Of a stretch of DNA of 64,000 nucleotides, positions 45,779-57,983 are shown piece by piece; positions within the stretch are counted from its first letter, which is position 1; every line of letters starts with the position of its first letter. The stretch comes from Rhyacophila brunnea. Lineage: Eukaryota; Arthropoda; Insecta; Trichoptera; Rhyacophilidae. Under the pieces are notes generated by a model, which was given only the letters and a program-made list of their open reading frames with translations, was not told where the DNA came from and did not search any database. The DNA is taken from contig JAGYXB010001748.1 of assembly GCA_022495005.1 (NCBI GenBank), forward strand, positions 186,001 to 250,000, in the 5' to 3' direction. The translations under genes were made by a program, and so were the position numbers.

Positions 45779-48269
45779 ATAATAAATATCACCAAATATT
45801 GGAAGATGATGTTTTGGAAGTTATTTGACCTAATTCATGGTATTTTTTTATATTTCATATTTCGCGCTGTTCGCATCTCCAGAATAAACAGTATTTCTGT
45901 ACTCCAAAAGATAGCGTTATAGTTGCTTTTTATTTTAACATCCAGTGATATTAATTGGACAATAGCCATCACATTATAGAATTTGTATAAGTAATCCGTT
46001 TCGTTATAATTTCGTTTGTTTTGTGAAAGGTATACATTTGGTTATTCGGTTCATTTGGTCAATTTAAATTATTGAAATGATAGTAGTGCAGTTGCTTTTC
46101 TCGGTTTATAGGAGTAAATTTGTGTTTCAAATTGTTCTAATATAGCATTTACCATAAATAGGCCAAATCTTCAGTTAATAGTACGTATATTGTTATTTAA
46201 TTTTTCCAGTTTCCAGATAAACTCATTCAATCGATAATCTTATTGAATTGGCAGGAAAAATTTCGTAATAAAATACCTAACCTTTAACCATGTTATGAAT
46301 AAGACGACGATTACAAGCTTACGTCATAAATAAATAATGGTAGTTTTTTTATGTAAACATCTCAATCAATCCAACGTTGAGAGTTCGTTTCCGAAGTTAT
46401 ACTTTTACGATTCACGTTATGTGTTACGTTCGCCTTCGAACGATTTCCCCTAAAACTGCGCTGCGATGGTGCAAGTCATCAAAACACCGTAATCAACCGC
46501 ACACGCCTGCCGTAATATGGAGGCAAGCACCTACAAAGCCGTGGCATGTGGTCGAAGAGGGAAATAAAATACCCTGCCCCATATACCTTTCCATCATACT
46601 CCCGAAGCCGTCAAAATGGAGTGTAACTGCCGCTACGTGCTGCATTTATAAATCTAAGCCGTTTTTGAATGTAAAATAATTACGGCCATGTAAATATCTG
46701 AAACGAAACGTTAAATTAAAATAGAACATGTTCGCGACGTAAAATATACATAAAACAAGCATTCAGGCTTTTGTAAGTAAAATGTAAAGCACAAAAAATC
46801 AAAACTTACACAAAGGATAAGAGCAAACAAGAGTATTGAATAAATAATATATTAGTACATACATATTTAAGATAAAAAAATATGAATGTAAATTTTATAT
46901 TCTGGCCTCAAGGTAGCGTAGTTGATTGAATATAAATCTACGAGTAATGTGGGTGCAATTTCAATCCCCCATTTGAAAAAAAAAACATATATTTTTAATG
47001 TATATTTAAACCATGGTAAAGAGTAAATAGTTTTGATTAATATCAAACAAATATTTCTAAAAAATGTTATTATAATGCTGATAATCGAAAGGTTAATTTA
47101 ATTTTACACGGACAAATATAGTAGATGTATAAAATTTGAATCCTTAAAAAAGTTAACGAAATTTGAGATTAGTTTTTATATTACTTTCGATGTATATTTA
47201 CCAAAAATTATGTCAAATAATATTTATTAGTACGTATTGCAGTGGTTTTTATTTGTAGACTGTCTGGTGTCGCTTAGATTAGGCTTCAAAGCTACCCATT
47301 TATACAGTCCGACCTGGTATGTCATCTAAATAAAACTCAGATATTTTATTAGAGTTCTTGAGTCAATATAGTTTTATTTCAGGATGGTAAATATCGTATT
47401 AAATATATGAATATGTAGATATGGGCGTTTAAGTCGCGTAAACATTTTTATTAATCATAATAATATTGTGCCGTGTTAAGATAGATAATTTAATATATAC
47501 CTATTAAAAATATATATTAACTTTGTGTGCAAAATATTTGTTGGTTATATCAATCATAATCGAGATTATCAGAATATTGGATAAGTATATAACTACTTAT
47601 TTGCATAATCACTAATCAATTATTACATAAGCGAAACCATTAGCGTCACCCAAATCAACCATTTTACCCATACAAAGGATAATAATGACACCCGGAGTCA
47701 TACGTCAATATACTTAATAAACAATTTCATATGGGTCAGAATATTATGATCGCCGTGTGTCCACAACGGGGTGGGTAACTATTGATTTTTTTATCATGCA
47801 TATCATTAATGACAAGTAAATTTAGATGTTTTTAGACTATTTTATAGACCGATTTGTTTTTATTCTTGCCTGATCAATATAACTGTGAATATGTCATTGG
47901 TCATTATCCAACTGACTAAATTAAAGATTTTTTTACGCATTTTATTATTCCTTTATATGAAAAAATGGATTATTGTTATTATCAATTTCGCTGAAGGCCG
48001 GTGTGAGCCCCTGCCTTTTTCAATATATACCTCTATTTCTTCCAATATCGCCAAGGTAATTCACAATTATTAGAAAATTAAAAAAAAATAATGGAATTTT
48101 CATCGTAACTTTCATGTAACTGTATGAATGTTAATGAAATTTATGTAATTAAAAATATATTTGTTGATATTCCAATTTTTGTTATTTTATATGGTTTTTA
48201 ATAAATGTTTAATTGTCCGATGTGATATTTAATTTACTATTGCCGACGTATTTTTTTATAATATAAATA
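45779..48269. other. Non-coding DNA with a degenerate tRNA-like spot
   Basis: At 46,918-46,975 GGTAGCGTAGTTGATTG and GGGTGCAATTTCAATCCC resemble polymerase III boxes A and B at roughly the right spacing, so an old SINE head is possible. The segment 46,430-46,640 is somewhat GC-richer and carries an uninterrupted 100-codon plus-strand frame (46,377-46,679) with no recognisable domain. It is probably not a gene. Confidence 0.3.
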
Positions 48270-48700
48270 ACCGTGTCGATACATAACTGACCGACGAAGA
48301 AGTCATTCGATTTGAAACAGGTTTTCTCTCCATTGGTAAAATCGGTCTGACATTTCCGATCTTTTCACTACACTCCTACAAATATTTTCGTAGAATACCG
48401 GATATCCGCCTTGCCAACTAGCTAACTAACTTTTAGGCGGGTGGTTCAAAAATCCTAACCTAGGGGCCTTGACGTTCAATTGCGTAGAATGGGAAAATGT
48501 CAGTGCCTACGCCACTAAGCACTCTCACCGCGAGACGAACGAGCCTGATTTATCGGGCCGGTATTAATGATTAAGCGGACCGGTTAATTGTTGTGTCATG
48601 AAAAGGGTTCCGCGGGTCTGTCGGTAAACATTGCCGAACCGGTGCGCCGTTATGAGGGTTGCCAAATTTATGTAACACTTAGCAGCGTATTTCCTAACCT
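48270..48700. promoter_or_regulatory. GC-enriched island with paired CCGG/GACCGGTTA motifs
   Basis: Contains GGGCCGGTATTAATGATTAA (about 48,554-48,573), then GCGGACCGGTTAATTG and GAACCGGTGCGCCG, unusual for the surroundings. Homeodomain-type TAATGATTAA and GGTTAATTG sites sit close together. The frame on the minus strand (48,564-48,836) shows no domain. The best guess is a conserved enhancer. Confidence 0.25.
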
Positions 48701-49189
48701 GACTTACTGTGCATTTGCTGCTAGAATATATTATTAGATTAACACATAACCATGCAAATTGCAAATACGCAATTGGTTTCGATAAAATATTGAAAGCCAT
48801 ATATTTTTGACATAAATACATATTTATACCTTTCATCTTTAGATAGTGCTACCCATATGAAAGTATGGTAAGTGGGGTAATTCTGTGTATAAAATAAATG
48901 AAAGATAACTCTGAATAATTTAAAAATGCAACATTTCTTTTGAATATACCTATGTAGTTTGGAAGCACCTCATAAGTAGGTATACATATTAGAAAACATA
49001 TTAAATAATAAGTCGAATATGCCAAATCAAAGGGATGAGCCGAATAAACGCTGTTAGATTTACGATTTTCACGCAGAAAATAGCAATTATTATAAAAAAA
49101 AGTAGCGACTCTGGAAGTCGAGCGCTTAAGGGTCGAGCGAGACAGCACTGTTTTTGTTTCTAATTGAATTCAATAATTAGAATCAAGCA

Positions 49190-49520
49190 AGGTCGAGAAT
49201 CAGGAATCGGCGTTTATGTGAATTTGCAGCGCCATGTGACTTGGCTACAATAAACTGCCGTCTCATGCCGAGGGTTCCGTATTTCATTTCCGGTGAGGTT
49301 ACAATACATAGACTATGTGATTTTTCAAGTTTGGCTGTATTTGTGATTTGCTACAGCCTGCGCGTCTGTTTACGTCGTGTGGTTGTGTTTTTGTGTAAGT
49401 ATACACCGCACAGTGATACCGCGCCGATTGGCTTCTACATTTTCTACGGCGGAAGGGTCGACTCCCGAGTAGAGGTTTGAGCTCACCGTTAGGTGGCTCA
49501 TGTAGGCGTAGACGCTTATG
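49190..49520. promoter_or_regulatory. GC-enriched island, candidate regulatory element
   Basis: Richer in G+C, with many TTTGTG/GTGTTTTTGTG strings and TCGACTCCCGAG near 49,458. A 79-codon plus-strand frame (49,241-49,480) spans most of it. The composition is uneven and no domain is recognised. Confidence 0.2.
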
Positions 49521-52500
49521 GTTTCACTACCATTACATTTCTGTAATTAGGTATTGTAGCCGAATGTAGTGTTTCTTTCGCACACAGAATAAATTATTCC
49601 GGAAGCCAAAGTGATCATCAATTGAAATGCACCAGCGCCTAATATTCTATTTATGATATACATTCAACAATCGATCTTGTTTGTGCAATAATTAACATTA
49701 TCCAATAATTTACATATTTTGTAAACATTCTACGCTGATTTTAAATATCGGCACCTTATAAAATAATAATCATAAACTTATTACAAATATATGTCAATTT
49801 AATATTTTATCGTTTTCTGTATATAATCTGCATTTACATAATATAAAAAACATGATACTAATTAATTCATCTCCGTGAGAAATTATTACCGGGTATAATT
49901 AAATAAAAATAACTTTTATTATTTTAGCCTCTTCCGAAATTAAAATAAATTAATGTGAATGTTTGAAAAGAACATTTAAACTTTACAGATTTATACTGAC
50001 GCTTATCCATAAAAAAAAGCTTTTCATTCAAAATGGAAGGACATGGTGGTCATTAATTATTGCTGTAAAATTAATGGAGTCGTACTTTTTATACAAAAAA
50101 GATAAGACAACAATTTGATTAAATTTTGATTGCTACATAAAGAATATTTCTAGATAGAAATAAAAAAAAAGATATTATCGTATACACAGCGGGCAAAAAA
50201 TATTGTTTTATTTTATAATCGAAAATCTTTACTTAATTAAAAAACGACATAGCAATTTTTCAATAAAATCAATTGAATAGTATGTACCTACCAGTTTTAT
50301 ATAAAATAATTCGTTTACATTTAATCATATTTTATATAGAAATTAACATTTTTCAGTGGCATGATATTTTAAGTAATTATACTTCTTCTCTGTCGTTGTC
50401 ACTTTATTGGGGATCAATGACTTCACAAGTTTATGATTCTCCTCTAGTTGTTTCTGTTTCTCTTCTTTTTGTGCCGTTTACGTTACCTACCAATCATTAT
50501 CAGTCTATTTAAGCGGTCACTCCTCCCTCGTCCGAGGCATATGACAAAAGAACTGTAGGGTTCATCTTAGACTGATGGTCGAGAGTTTTTTTTTATCTTT
50601 AACTTACAGCTCCACTTATCATAATAATATATGGTGCAAAAAATCTACTGCCAACATAAAAAAAATAGATACATATTTATAGAACTGTAAATTCAGTATC
50701 TACGTTTTTTTATTTATTGTAATTTATTAAAAACATGTCATTTGATAATTTTTAACTGTTGTGCACCTCCAAACATTGTTAAAGGATATAAAAACCTATT
50801 TTTTTGTTGAATAAAGAATAGCATGAAATAATTTATCCTATAATGAATATGAAAAACATGTGAGTACGCAAAATGCAACATATATTTACAGACTGTCACA
50901 GTAAATGTCACATTTATATTCTACTTTAACGATGTAACCAATTTATTCTGAAAGACTCGGAGTTTTTTATGAAATGTATATTAAAAAAAAAACATTCTTC
51001 GACAAACATGTTTTTAAGATATGAGTGACAAGTAAAGCTGTTGTATTCAAATACACTACAGTCGTCAATATAAATAAATACTGTCGATACAATAATGTCG
51101 ATATAAAAATTAACACATACAAAAAACCAATATCACATTTGTTATGCACTATAACTTTACTATTACCTATATTACATTTCAGAATAAACACTAATTTGTA
51201 ATTAAATAATAAATGTTTTGAAAAATAATTTAAAAATACATTTTAAGAACATGGTAAAACCAAATACATAATACAAATTGAAGTTTGACAATATAGGATA
51301 AGGGAAAAAAGTAGTTGACGTTAACCTTTATTTAAAAATAATCTATGAGAAATTTATTGTGATATTTTGTCCACTAAATCAAAGCATCTTTTGTTACATA
51401 TATACCAATGTAAACGAAAGCTTAAACGATATCAATAAAAATGGCTGCCAGATAGAATCTATTAATATAAGAACAAACCAATGCGGTAATCTATTGAAAC
51501 AAGTCCAATCAATAACTCAACTACCAAATAAATATAAACGGCCGAATAACTCCGTATAGTTCCGTTGAAGCAACGATCGTGCTTTATTTTGGACAGGAAT
51601 CCGTAACTGTTCCACAGTCAAATTGTTTTAGACGAGCTTTTGTGCTACGGCGTAGACGGTATCAATAGCTTCTGAAGGGTAATGTACACGCTAGGTTTCA
51701 CTTAACTATGGGTGGGTTTATTTGTTTACACATAGAATGATTGATAGCGTCTGATATGTATCAGGTTAAGGCAGTTTTATTATAGAGGGGTTTGGTTAAG
51801 TAAACATTTAATTTGATATGCTTTATAAAACGCCAAGTGTTACGAGTTGATATCAACAGTTTCAAAATGAACCACTCTATTTACATAAACTTAACTTATT
51901 GATAAATTAGTGTTGATATTAACATAACACGCGATAAGTTTTTGTCATACAAATTACAATTATAACACTGAGGTTACCAGTTTTCATTATTATACCGATG
52001 GAATTTTATGAATAGTATCGGATATATTATCGATTGCGGACTGTCGACGAATATGTATTTAACAGTAAAACATTCAATTAATTTAATTAAAACAAGTCAC
52101 ATATATGTCTGAAAAACTAATAATACTAATATTTAATTTATAGCGCCTGTACGCGTGCATGGATTTATTTGCACCAATAGTGTGTATTTAAAACTATCAA
52201 GATAACGGTGTGCACGTAAAAGTGCTGACCGTCTCACCCATCTCATTCTTAAAGAGTAAACGAGACGCGATGTTGTCATTTTATGGTACTATTCGACAGA
52301 TCGTGAAAATCGGTTAACCTCAAAATGAGTCTTTGACCGGCAGGTTCGCCACTATCCTTCTATTGCGCATTCACAGATATCGAACAAATCCCAACTGTCG
52401 CGTGAAAATTCAGGTGCTTACGAAGTTTTTTGATTCATGCATGCAACCTTGCGACTTGCACGACAATACATGTTTACAGTGCATTTTCTTGTTATGGCCG

Positions 52501-53697
52501 CGATAATACGTACTCACTGTCAACAGTAAATCCATGCACATGTTTAAGGGGAAATACATTATTTCAAATATAAATTAATGTAAGATTATATTCCTACGTC
52601 AGATGATGTTAACACGAGGTTATGTATGATGAATTGATTTGATTAACGATTGTTTGTAGTAACACCTCATCAAAAACTATTCAATCCACATCAAAATCAA
52701 ATTTAATACCTAATTGATTGACTGTAAATGACCGACTTTTACAGTAAACTACTAAATGAATAAATAGCATTGAAGTAAGTGGCACTGAATGTATTGAGCG
52801 TTGTAATGAAAATATAAACATAATTAAATTGCATTTTTTTCTATAAACAATAAATATTAAGTTTCAAAAAACCCATCAACGAGATAACATGAAACGTTAC
52901 TTAAAGTAACAAGTATTTTTTTTATGGAAATATAATATATTTCAAGAGAGCATTAGATAAAGAATATTTTTTTAACTACAAAATAAAATATTTTATTGAA
53001 TATGTAATATGAAGCATATTTTATTATTTTAATAGCTAATCAAGCATTTCTGACTATATTTTCTACCTTTTTTTGGGCAAGTTATAGTTAATTAGATTAT
53101 TTAAATATATTTGAAGGTCCAAGAAACCGGTCGGAAACCTGCGGCTCTTGCACTTATTGCGAATTAAAATCGATTATTATAGTAATCAAAATGTGAGCTG
53201 TAGGTATGTTGATTTTTATCAATATAAATTTTATTATGAATAAATTAATTAGAAAAGAATATAATATATATCATTTTATACGTTGAAAATATCTTGCTGC
53301 ACTTGGATCGCAAACACACAAAGATACTTTTGTTGGTATCAAAAAAAGCAGAATTGAAATACAAATGTGTTTTAAACATTTTAATGTATATTATGCACAC
53401 GCGTATGCGTATGTCGGTGATTAAATATAAATGACGTGCCAATCTAAAATTTTAGAATTGAAACACAATTTTGCGAACAAACTCATTATTTTCTATTGAT
53501 TTTTGAAAAAATACATTTTTATCTCGACTTACAGATGGACATATGCATATTTCAATTCAAATTTAGACATCAGGTCTTAAAGCAGCTATTGATAATTTGG
53601 CTAAGGAAAAATAGCCACAAAAGTCACATTTAGCATGTATACGTATTTCTGAAGAGTTAAATAATAAAAATGTATTTTCTTAAATAATATTAAAAAA
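49521..53697. other. AT-rich DNA with one GC-richer patch
   Basis: No gene found. The patch 52,140-52,520 has TGCACGTAAAAGTGC, GTCTCACCCATCTCATTC, GAGACGCG and several CpGs, and could be regulatory. The remainder is A/T-rich with short chance frames. Confidence 0.35.
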
Positions 53698-54197
53698 TTA
53701 CAAGATAAAAAGAACTTTTTATATACTTACTACGTTTTTAAATTTTCTGTTTAATCATATAAACTTGACAATTCTATGTATTAATAAATATTTTTTTGTA
53801 CTTGATAGAAATACTGAATAAATATAGAATACTGAAATGTCATTTTGACATTTCATATTGATTTCCATAGTAACGCACGTATATATAAATAATTTAGTTG
53901 CTAGGACCCCCTTAGCAACCAATAATAGCGTTTTAATTTTTACGATTTTTTTCCGAAAAAATAACTTTTCATACAAAACAGAATTAACTGAAAATGAATT
54001 CAATTCTGCTTAGATGGCTAAAAGTATTAAAAGAATGCATTGTAATCATGTTCTGATATATTCTAAAAGTTTCAAATGTCTAGCAAGTCGGGAAGTTAGT
54101 TAAAAATTTTCAATCGTCCAATACAAATCTTGGACAAACAAGAAAAAAATTTTACTGGACAAACAACAAGAATACGAGCTAATAAAAACGTGGTAAA
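53698..54197. mobile_element. Dispersed MITE family, copy B
   Basis: Starts TTACAAGATAAAAAGAACTT and ends AAAAACGTGGTAA, with internal strings shared with copy A (10,382), including AACAGAATTAACTGAAAATG and AAGTATTAAAAGAATGCA. It has a few insertions near the 3' end where ACAAACAAGAA is repeated. Same orientation as copy C 0.8 kb downstream. Confidence 0.75.
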
Positions 54198-55004
54198 ATA
54201 GAATGCAACACTTAGATTAGAAAGATGTTGCTTAACAATTAATAATAATTGGTTCATCAGACTCTTAGGAGAGATGTCATATTATTATAACTTCAATCCT
54301 ATGATAAAAAAAATCCCCAAGCGTTAGCCTTACTTCGGCATGAAATATTTTACGAAGTAATTTATAATTAGATAATTTATTCAAAAATTCAAAGACAAGA
54401 AAGGCGCTAAAAGGATATTATATTGCTAATTACATAATACGTCTTCCAACGAAACGTACTTATAATTTTTTTCAGTGTTTTAAATGGTTAAAAGTTTTTA
54501 AATATGATTCTCTTAACATTATATCACATTTTATACAGAAAATTCGAAAAATAAACGAATTTATAAGAAGCAATGTAAACATACCTTCACAAGTAATACG
54601 TATGATCATTTTTTTTATTTTACGGCTTAGTGGTCTTCAAAGACGAAAATCTTCTCCTCGCTGGAAGGACGCTGGACATTACTCTTGTCGTATCTAAAAT
54701 GAGAAGGCAGGAGAGGGTTCCGTGGGTATGGATAAGATACATATCTCTTGGAGAGATATTATGTGGAAGGATTCTTTGGGCATCGCGTACGAATACCTTC
54801 TTTATTAAGGGTATCCTCTAAGCAAAAAGAGATGGGTTGCTCAACTATGCGCATATATTATATTTAATGCATTTCTATATCATGAAGATAGAAAATAGGA
54901 TTTCAAATGAATTTCAACTTAGCCATACAAACAGAAAGATGTATATTTTATATGTATATTTTAGATATTCTAAATATAAACATGTATGACCTATGTAAAC
55001 AAAT
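54198..55004. other. AT-rich DNA between MITE copies B and C
   Basis: A 63-codon frame at 54,630-54,821 lies in a GC-richer patch (54,630-54,840) with GGAAGGACGCTGGACATT and GAGAAGGCAGGAGAGGG. I do not recognise a family. It could be a scrap of an old mobile element or an exon fragment. Confidence 0.3.
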
Positions 55005-55110
55005 TTACAAGATAAAATAACTTTTTATATACCACGTTTTTAAATTTTCTATTTAATCATATAAATGTGTACTGGACAAATAAAAATACGAGCTAATAAA
55101 AACGTGGTAA
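55005..55110. mobile_element. Dispersed MITE family, internally deleted copy C
   Basis: Keeps both ends of copies A and B: TTACAAGATAAAATAACTTT plus ACCACGTTTTTAAATTTTCT on the left, and ACGAGCTAATAAAAACGTGG on the right. The whole element is only 106 bp; some 390 internal bases are missing. The common ends confirm the family borders. Confidence 0.75.
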
Positions 55111-55377
55111 TAATATTGTTATTAAGTACTTAGGTACTTTATTAAGTACAAAATTTATTTTTAATATAAATTTATGTCCACTCATTTATTTACACTATAT
55201 TTTTCCGACTACTATTTAATGAAGAACTGCAGTTATTAATTAATTTACAAAACATTTTTGTATATATATGTACCAATGTACCTATCTGTTGACAATATCG
55301 TTAACGTACGAAACCGGAACAACTCATAATTATATTATTTGAATTAAGTTATATAGTATTTTCATATCAAGTTTGTA

Positions 55378-55445
55378 TTAATGAACTGCTTGATGAAGGC
55401 TTCTTCAAGCTGATTGCATTCTTCTCGGTCCTGGGTGTTACAGTG
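55378..55445 (-). pseudogene. LINE reverse transcriptase C-terminal scrap
   Basis: On the minus strand the DNA reads QDREECNQLEEAFIKQFIN without a stop, the last residues of a LINE protein of the DRxEWxxLxEAFxQQW type (W is C here and QQW is KQF). The rest of the element is missing. It is a better-kept relative of the motif amplified in the Helitron satellite. Confidence 0.65.
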
Positions 55446-55481
55446 CAACATAATATATTTTATAATATCATATTTCATTAT

Positions 55482-55548
55482 TTATTAAAGTATTCAAAAG
55501 TGCTAAAATGGCACATCGAAGTTTTAGCACTTTTGAATACATTAATAA
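55482..55548 (+). ncRNA. 67-nt hairpin, miRNA-precursor-like or tiny foldback
   Basis: The arm GTATTCAAAAGTGCTAAAA pairs perfectly with its inverse across a 13-nt loop. Seven more pairs follow after one A-A mismatch (TTATTAA with TTAATAA), giving 27-nt arms. Size and stem resemble an insect miRNA precursor. A perfect stem is more usual for a short palindromic MITE, and no expression evidence is available. The opposite strand would fold equally well. Confidence 0.3.
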
Positions 55549-57890
55549 AATGTGACATTTTTATTAAGATTCTTTTTAAAAATATATTTTCTGTTCGGTT
55601 ATATTAGACCAAATGATTTAGTAAAACACTCTCTGTTCTATTTATATAGATAGAATGTACCACTATATAGATATATACCACTAACACTAAATAATAATTG
55701 ATTATACGAATGCTGCACCATGCCTCATTTTAATAAGACCGTAACATTTACATCGTACGTAGTTATCACATCGGTGCAATTACAAAATACTCGATAATGA
55801 CGAGCGCCCACTTCGTTATTTAGATAAATTAAATTTTACAATGGAAGCCTACCTTAATTGTTGTGCTTATAAAAAGTTTTTTGTCTTTCATGAAAACTTT
55901 AAAATTCGTAATCAGTTCTGACGTTTTATAGTTTAACGACAATATGAACATTATTTTTTTTATCAATTTAAGCCATTTATCTACTAATTAATTGCCAAAT
56001 ATTGATTTAAGATTATTTACTTTAAGATGGCAGTATTATTGTTCCTGTAATAATTAGTGGTTGTCTTAATCATGATTGACGTTTTTGCGCGGGAAAAATA
56101 ATAAATTATGGGTTAATAGTCTTTCTTAACTCGACTGCCTATCTGCATCGACTGCAAAATATTGTTAGCAGTGTGTTTTCGCGATTAAATTTGACAGGTT
56201 GACGCCGGAGCAGTAATTAATCTTTGTTAACTCTACTAAATGTGATATACTACACTCTAATAAAGGTTTCCGTCAACATACTATTATTCCTTGTCACCGG
56301 TACGGGACTCGAATTATGATATCAAATTTACTAACAATACGAAACTTTTCAGCAGAGCTTCATAATACTTAATAAGTGAATATTACCTACAAGAGTGAAA
56401 ATTCTTGTCAATAATACACTCAATAACATTAGTTAGCAAAGCAATATAGAATAACGATATTCATAGCTAAGGAATGTGTCGATTTGAATTCCAATGTGTG
56501 TGAACGAAATGTATAAGTATACATGATTATTCGTATATGAGAGAGATTATGCGATCGCGCAGCAAAGACGCATGTCTGCATCAGAGAAACACACCTCAAG
56601 CGTTACAGACAGAGTGACCGATAAAAATATAGGTTTCAGAGAAATCACTCGCTCAGTATTCTGACTCACGAACGAATCGAAAACGAAACGAATAATTTGA
56701 TCATTTTGAGTATGCGTTTATTACTCCAAAACAGCTGTCAACAGTAATAACAATAATAATAAAAATATATAGAATTAACAAAACTTTGTTTTCAAATTAT
56801 TTCTTGATCGCATGCAACCTCTATAGTCTATCTATACTGTGTCCTAGTATATGTTTAGATCATTTTGTATTTTGTTATGTATTATGTACCTAAATGAAAT
56901 AGGACTAATGTATAAATAGATTTTAAATAATACTGATAGATCATCAAATGCAGAATAACTTATATTGTGTTAAGAGATTATTTTGTACGATTATTAATAT
57001 TATAATCTTCAAAAATATATGTACTCACCTACGTCAATCTGATATAACATATATAAGCAATATGCGGAGTAACATATATTTTTCCTCTACAAAATTACCT
57101 TTACTTACGTGGAAATAAATACAAAAATAAACGTAGAAAAACATACGAAAATAAAAAAAAGAAATGTCATTCAATTCGGAGTCGGTAGATTTGTATTTCA
57201 ATTTAAGTGGCTTATAAAGATCATTTCTGAGGATTTTAGAAATAAAAAGAGAGACGTACGTATCATATATGACTTTGCAACCAGGATTACGTGCTCTCAT
57301 ATCCAGAGCTTTTCTTACATTGAAAAGTGCTCTATTTTCAGTGCACCATTGAAAAGAATTGAATATTTCACGTTCGTAAATGGATATTTGTGATAAGGAG
57401 AACTAGAGCTTTCTGAAAAACGTATTAGCGGCGAACCATTCAACTTAGATTTAATATTTCACTTCAAAAAAGTGCGCTCAACTTTCAATCACCCGTAAAT
57501 TTATGGCATTGATATTTCAAGCAAACAGATGACTTCACAAAGCAAGCAAGTACCTACTTGTACCCGCTGAAATATTTAAATCTACTATTTGGATGATAAT
57601 ACTGAATTTATAATTTATTTTTTAGATGAATAAAGTTTAAATTTGAAATTTGTTAATAAAAGTTACAATCAGAGGACGCAGGGGAATTCCACTTGCCTTC
57701 AACTAAGTCTTCAAAGTAGCTTGGTGTCCAAACCGTTGGAGGATTATAATTGTGTATGATAAGAATTTACATGCTTACTTAATAATGATAACAATATTTC
57801 TCGAACACTTCTGAAAATTGTTGGTGGAATAACATTGCATTATTTAATTAAAACAAAACACAAAGTACTAATTCCATAAAGTTTATTAAT
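55549..57890. other. AT-rich DNA, no gene seen
   Basis: A slightly GC-richer part at 56,530-56,710 contains GCGATCGCGCAGC and AACGAATCGAAAACGAAACG. Overlapping frames at 57,034-57,393 on the two strands look like chance. Nothing can be named. Confidence 0.4.
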
Positions 57891-57894
57891 AACC

Positions 57895-57983
57895 AGGACC
57901 AGTTTTTTCCACTTTAATGGGACATTTTCAACTAATAAAACCGGTCCTTAATTTACGATGTCCCATTAAAGAAAACGAGACCG
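57895..57983. repeat. Short compound hairpin around TTTAATGGGACAT
   Basis: CTTTAATGGGACAT (57,912-57,925) is inverted at 57,958-57,971. GGACCAGTTTT at the left also pairs with AAAACCGGTCC in the loop and with a related ACGAGACC at the right. The result is a small element with two alternative pairings, possibly an eroded MITE. Confidence 0.5.

Noticed and set aside
46377..46679. 100-codon open frame as a gene
   Set aside because: No domain, no upstream or downstream exon evidence, and composition typical of chance frames in a less AT-rich patch.
54630..54821. 63-codon frame as a transposon or gene exon
   Set aside because: I could not match it to any family, and its neighbours in other frames are equally open.
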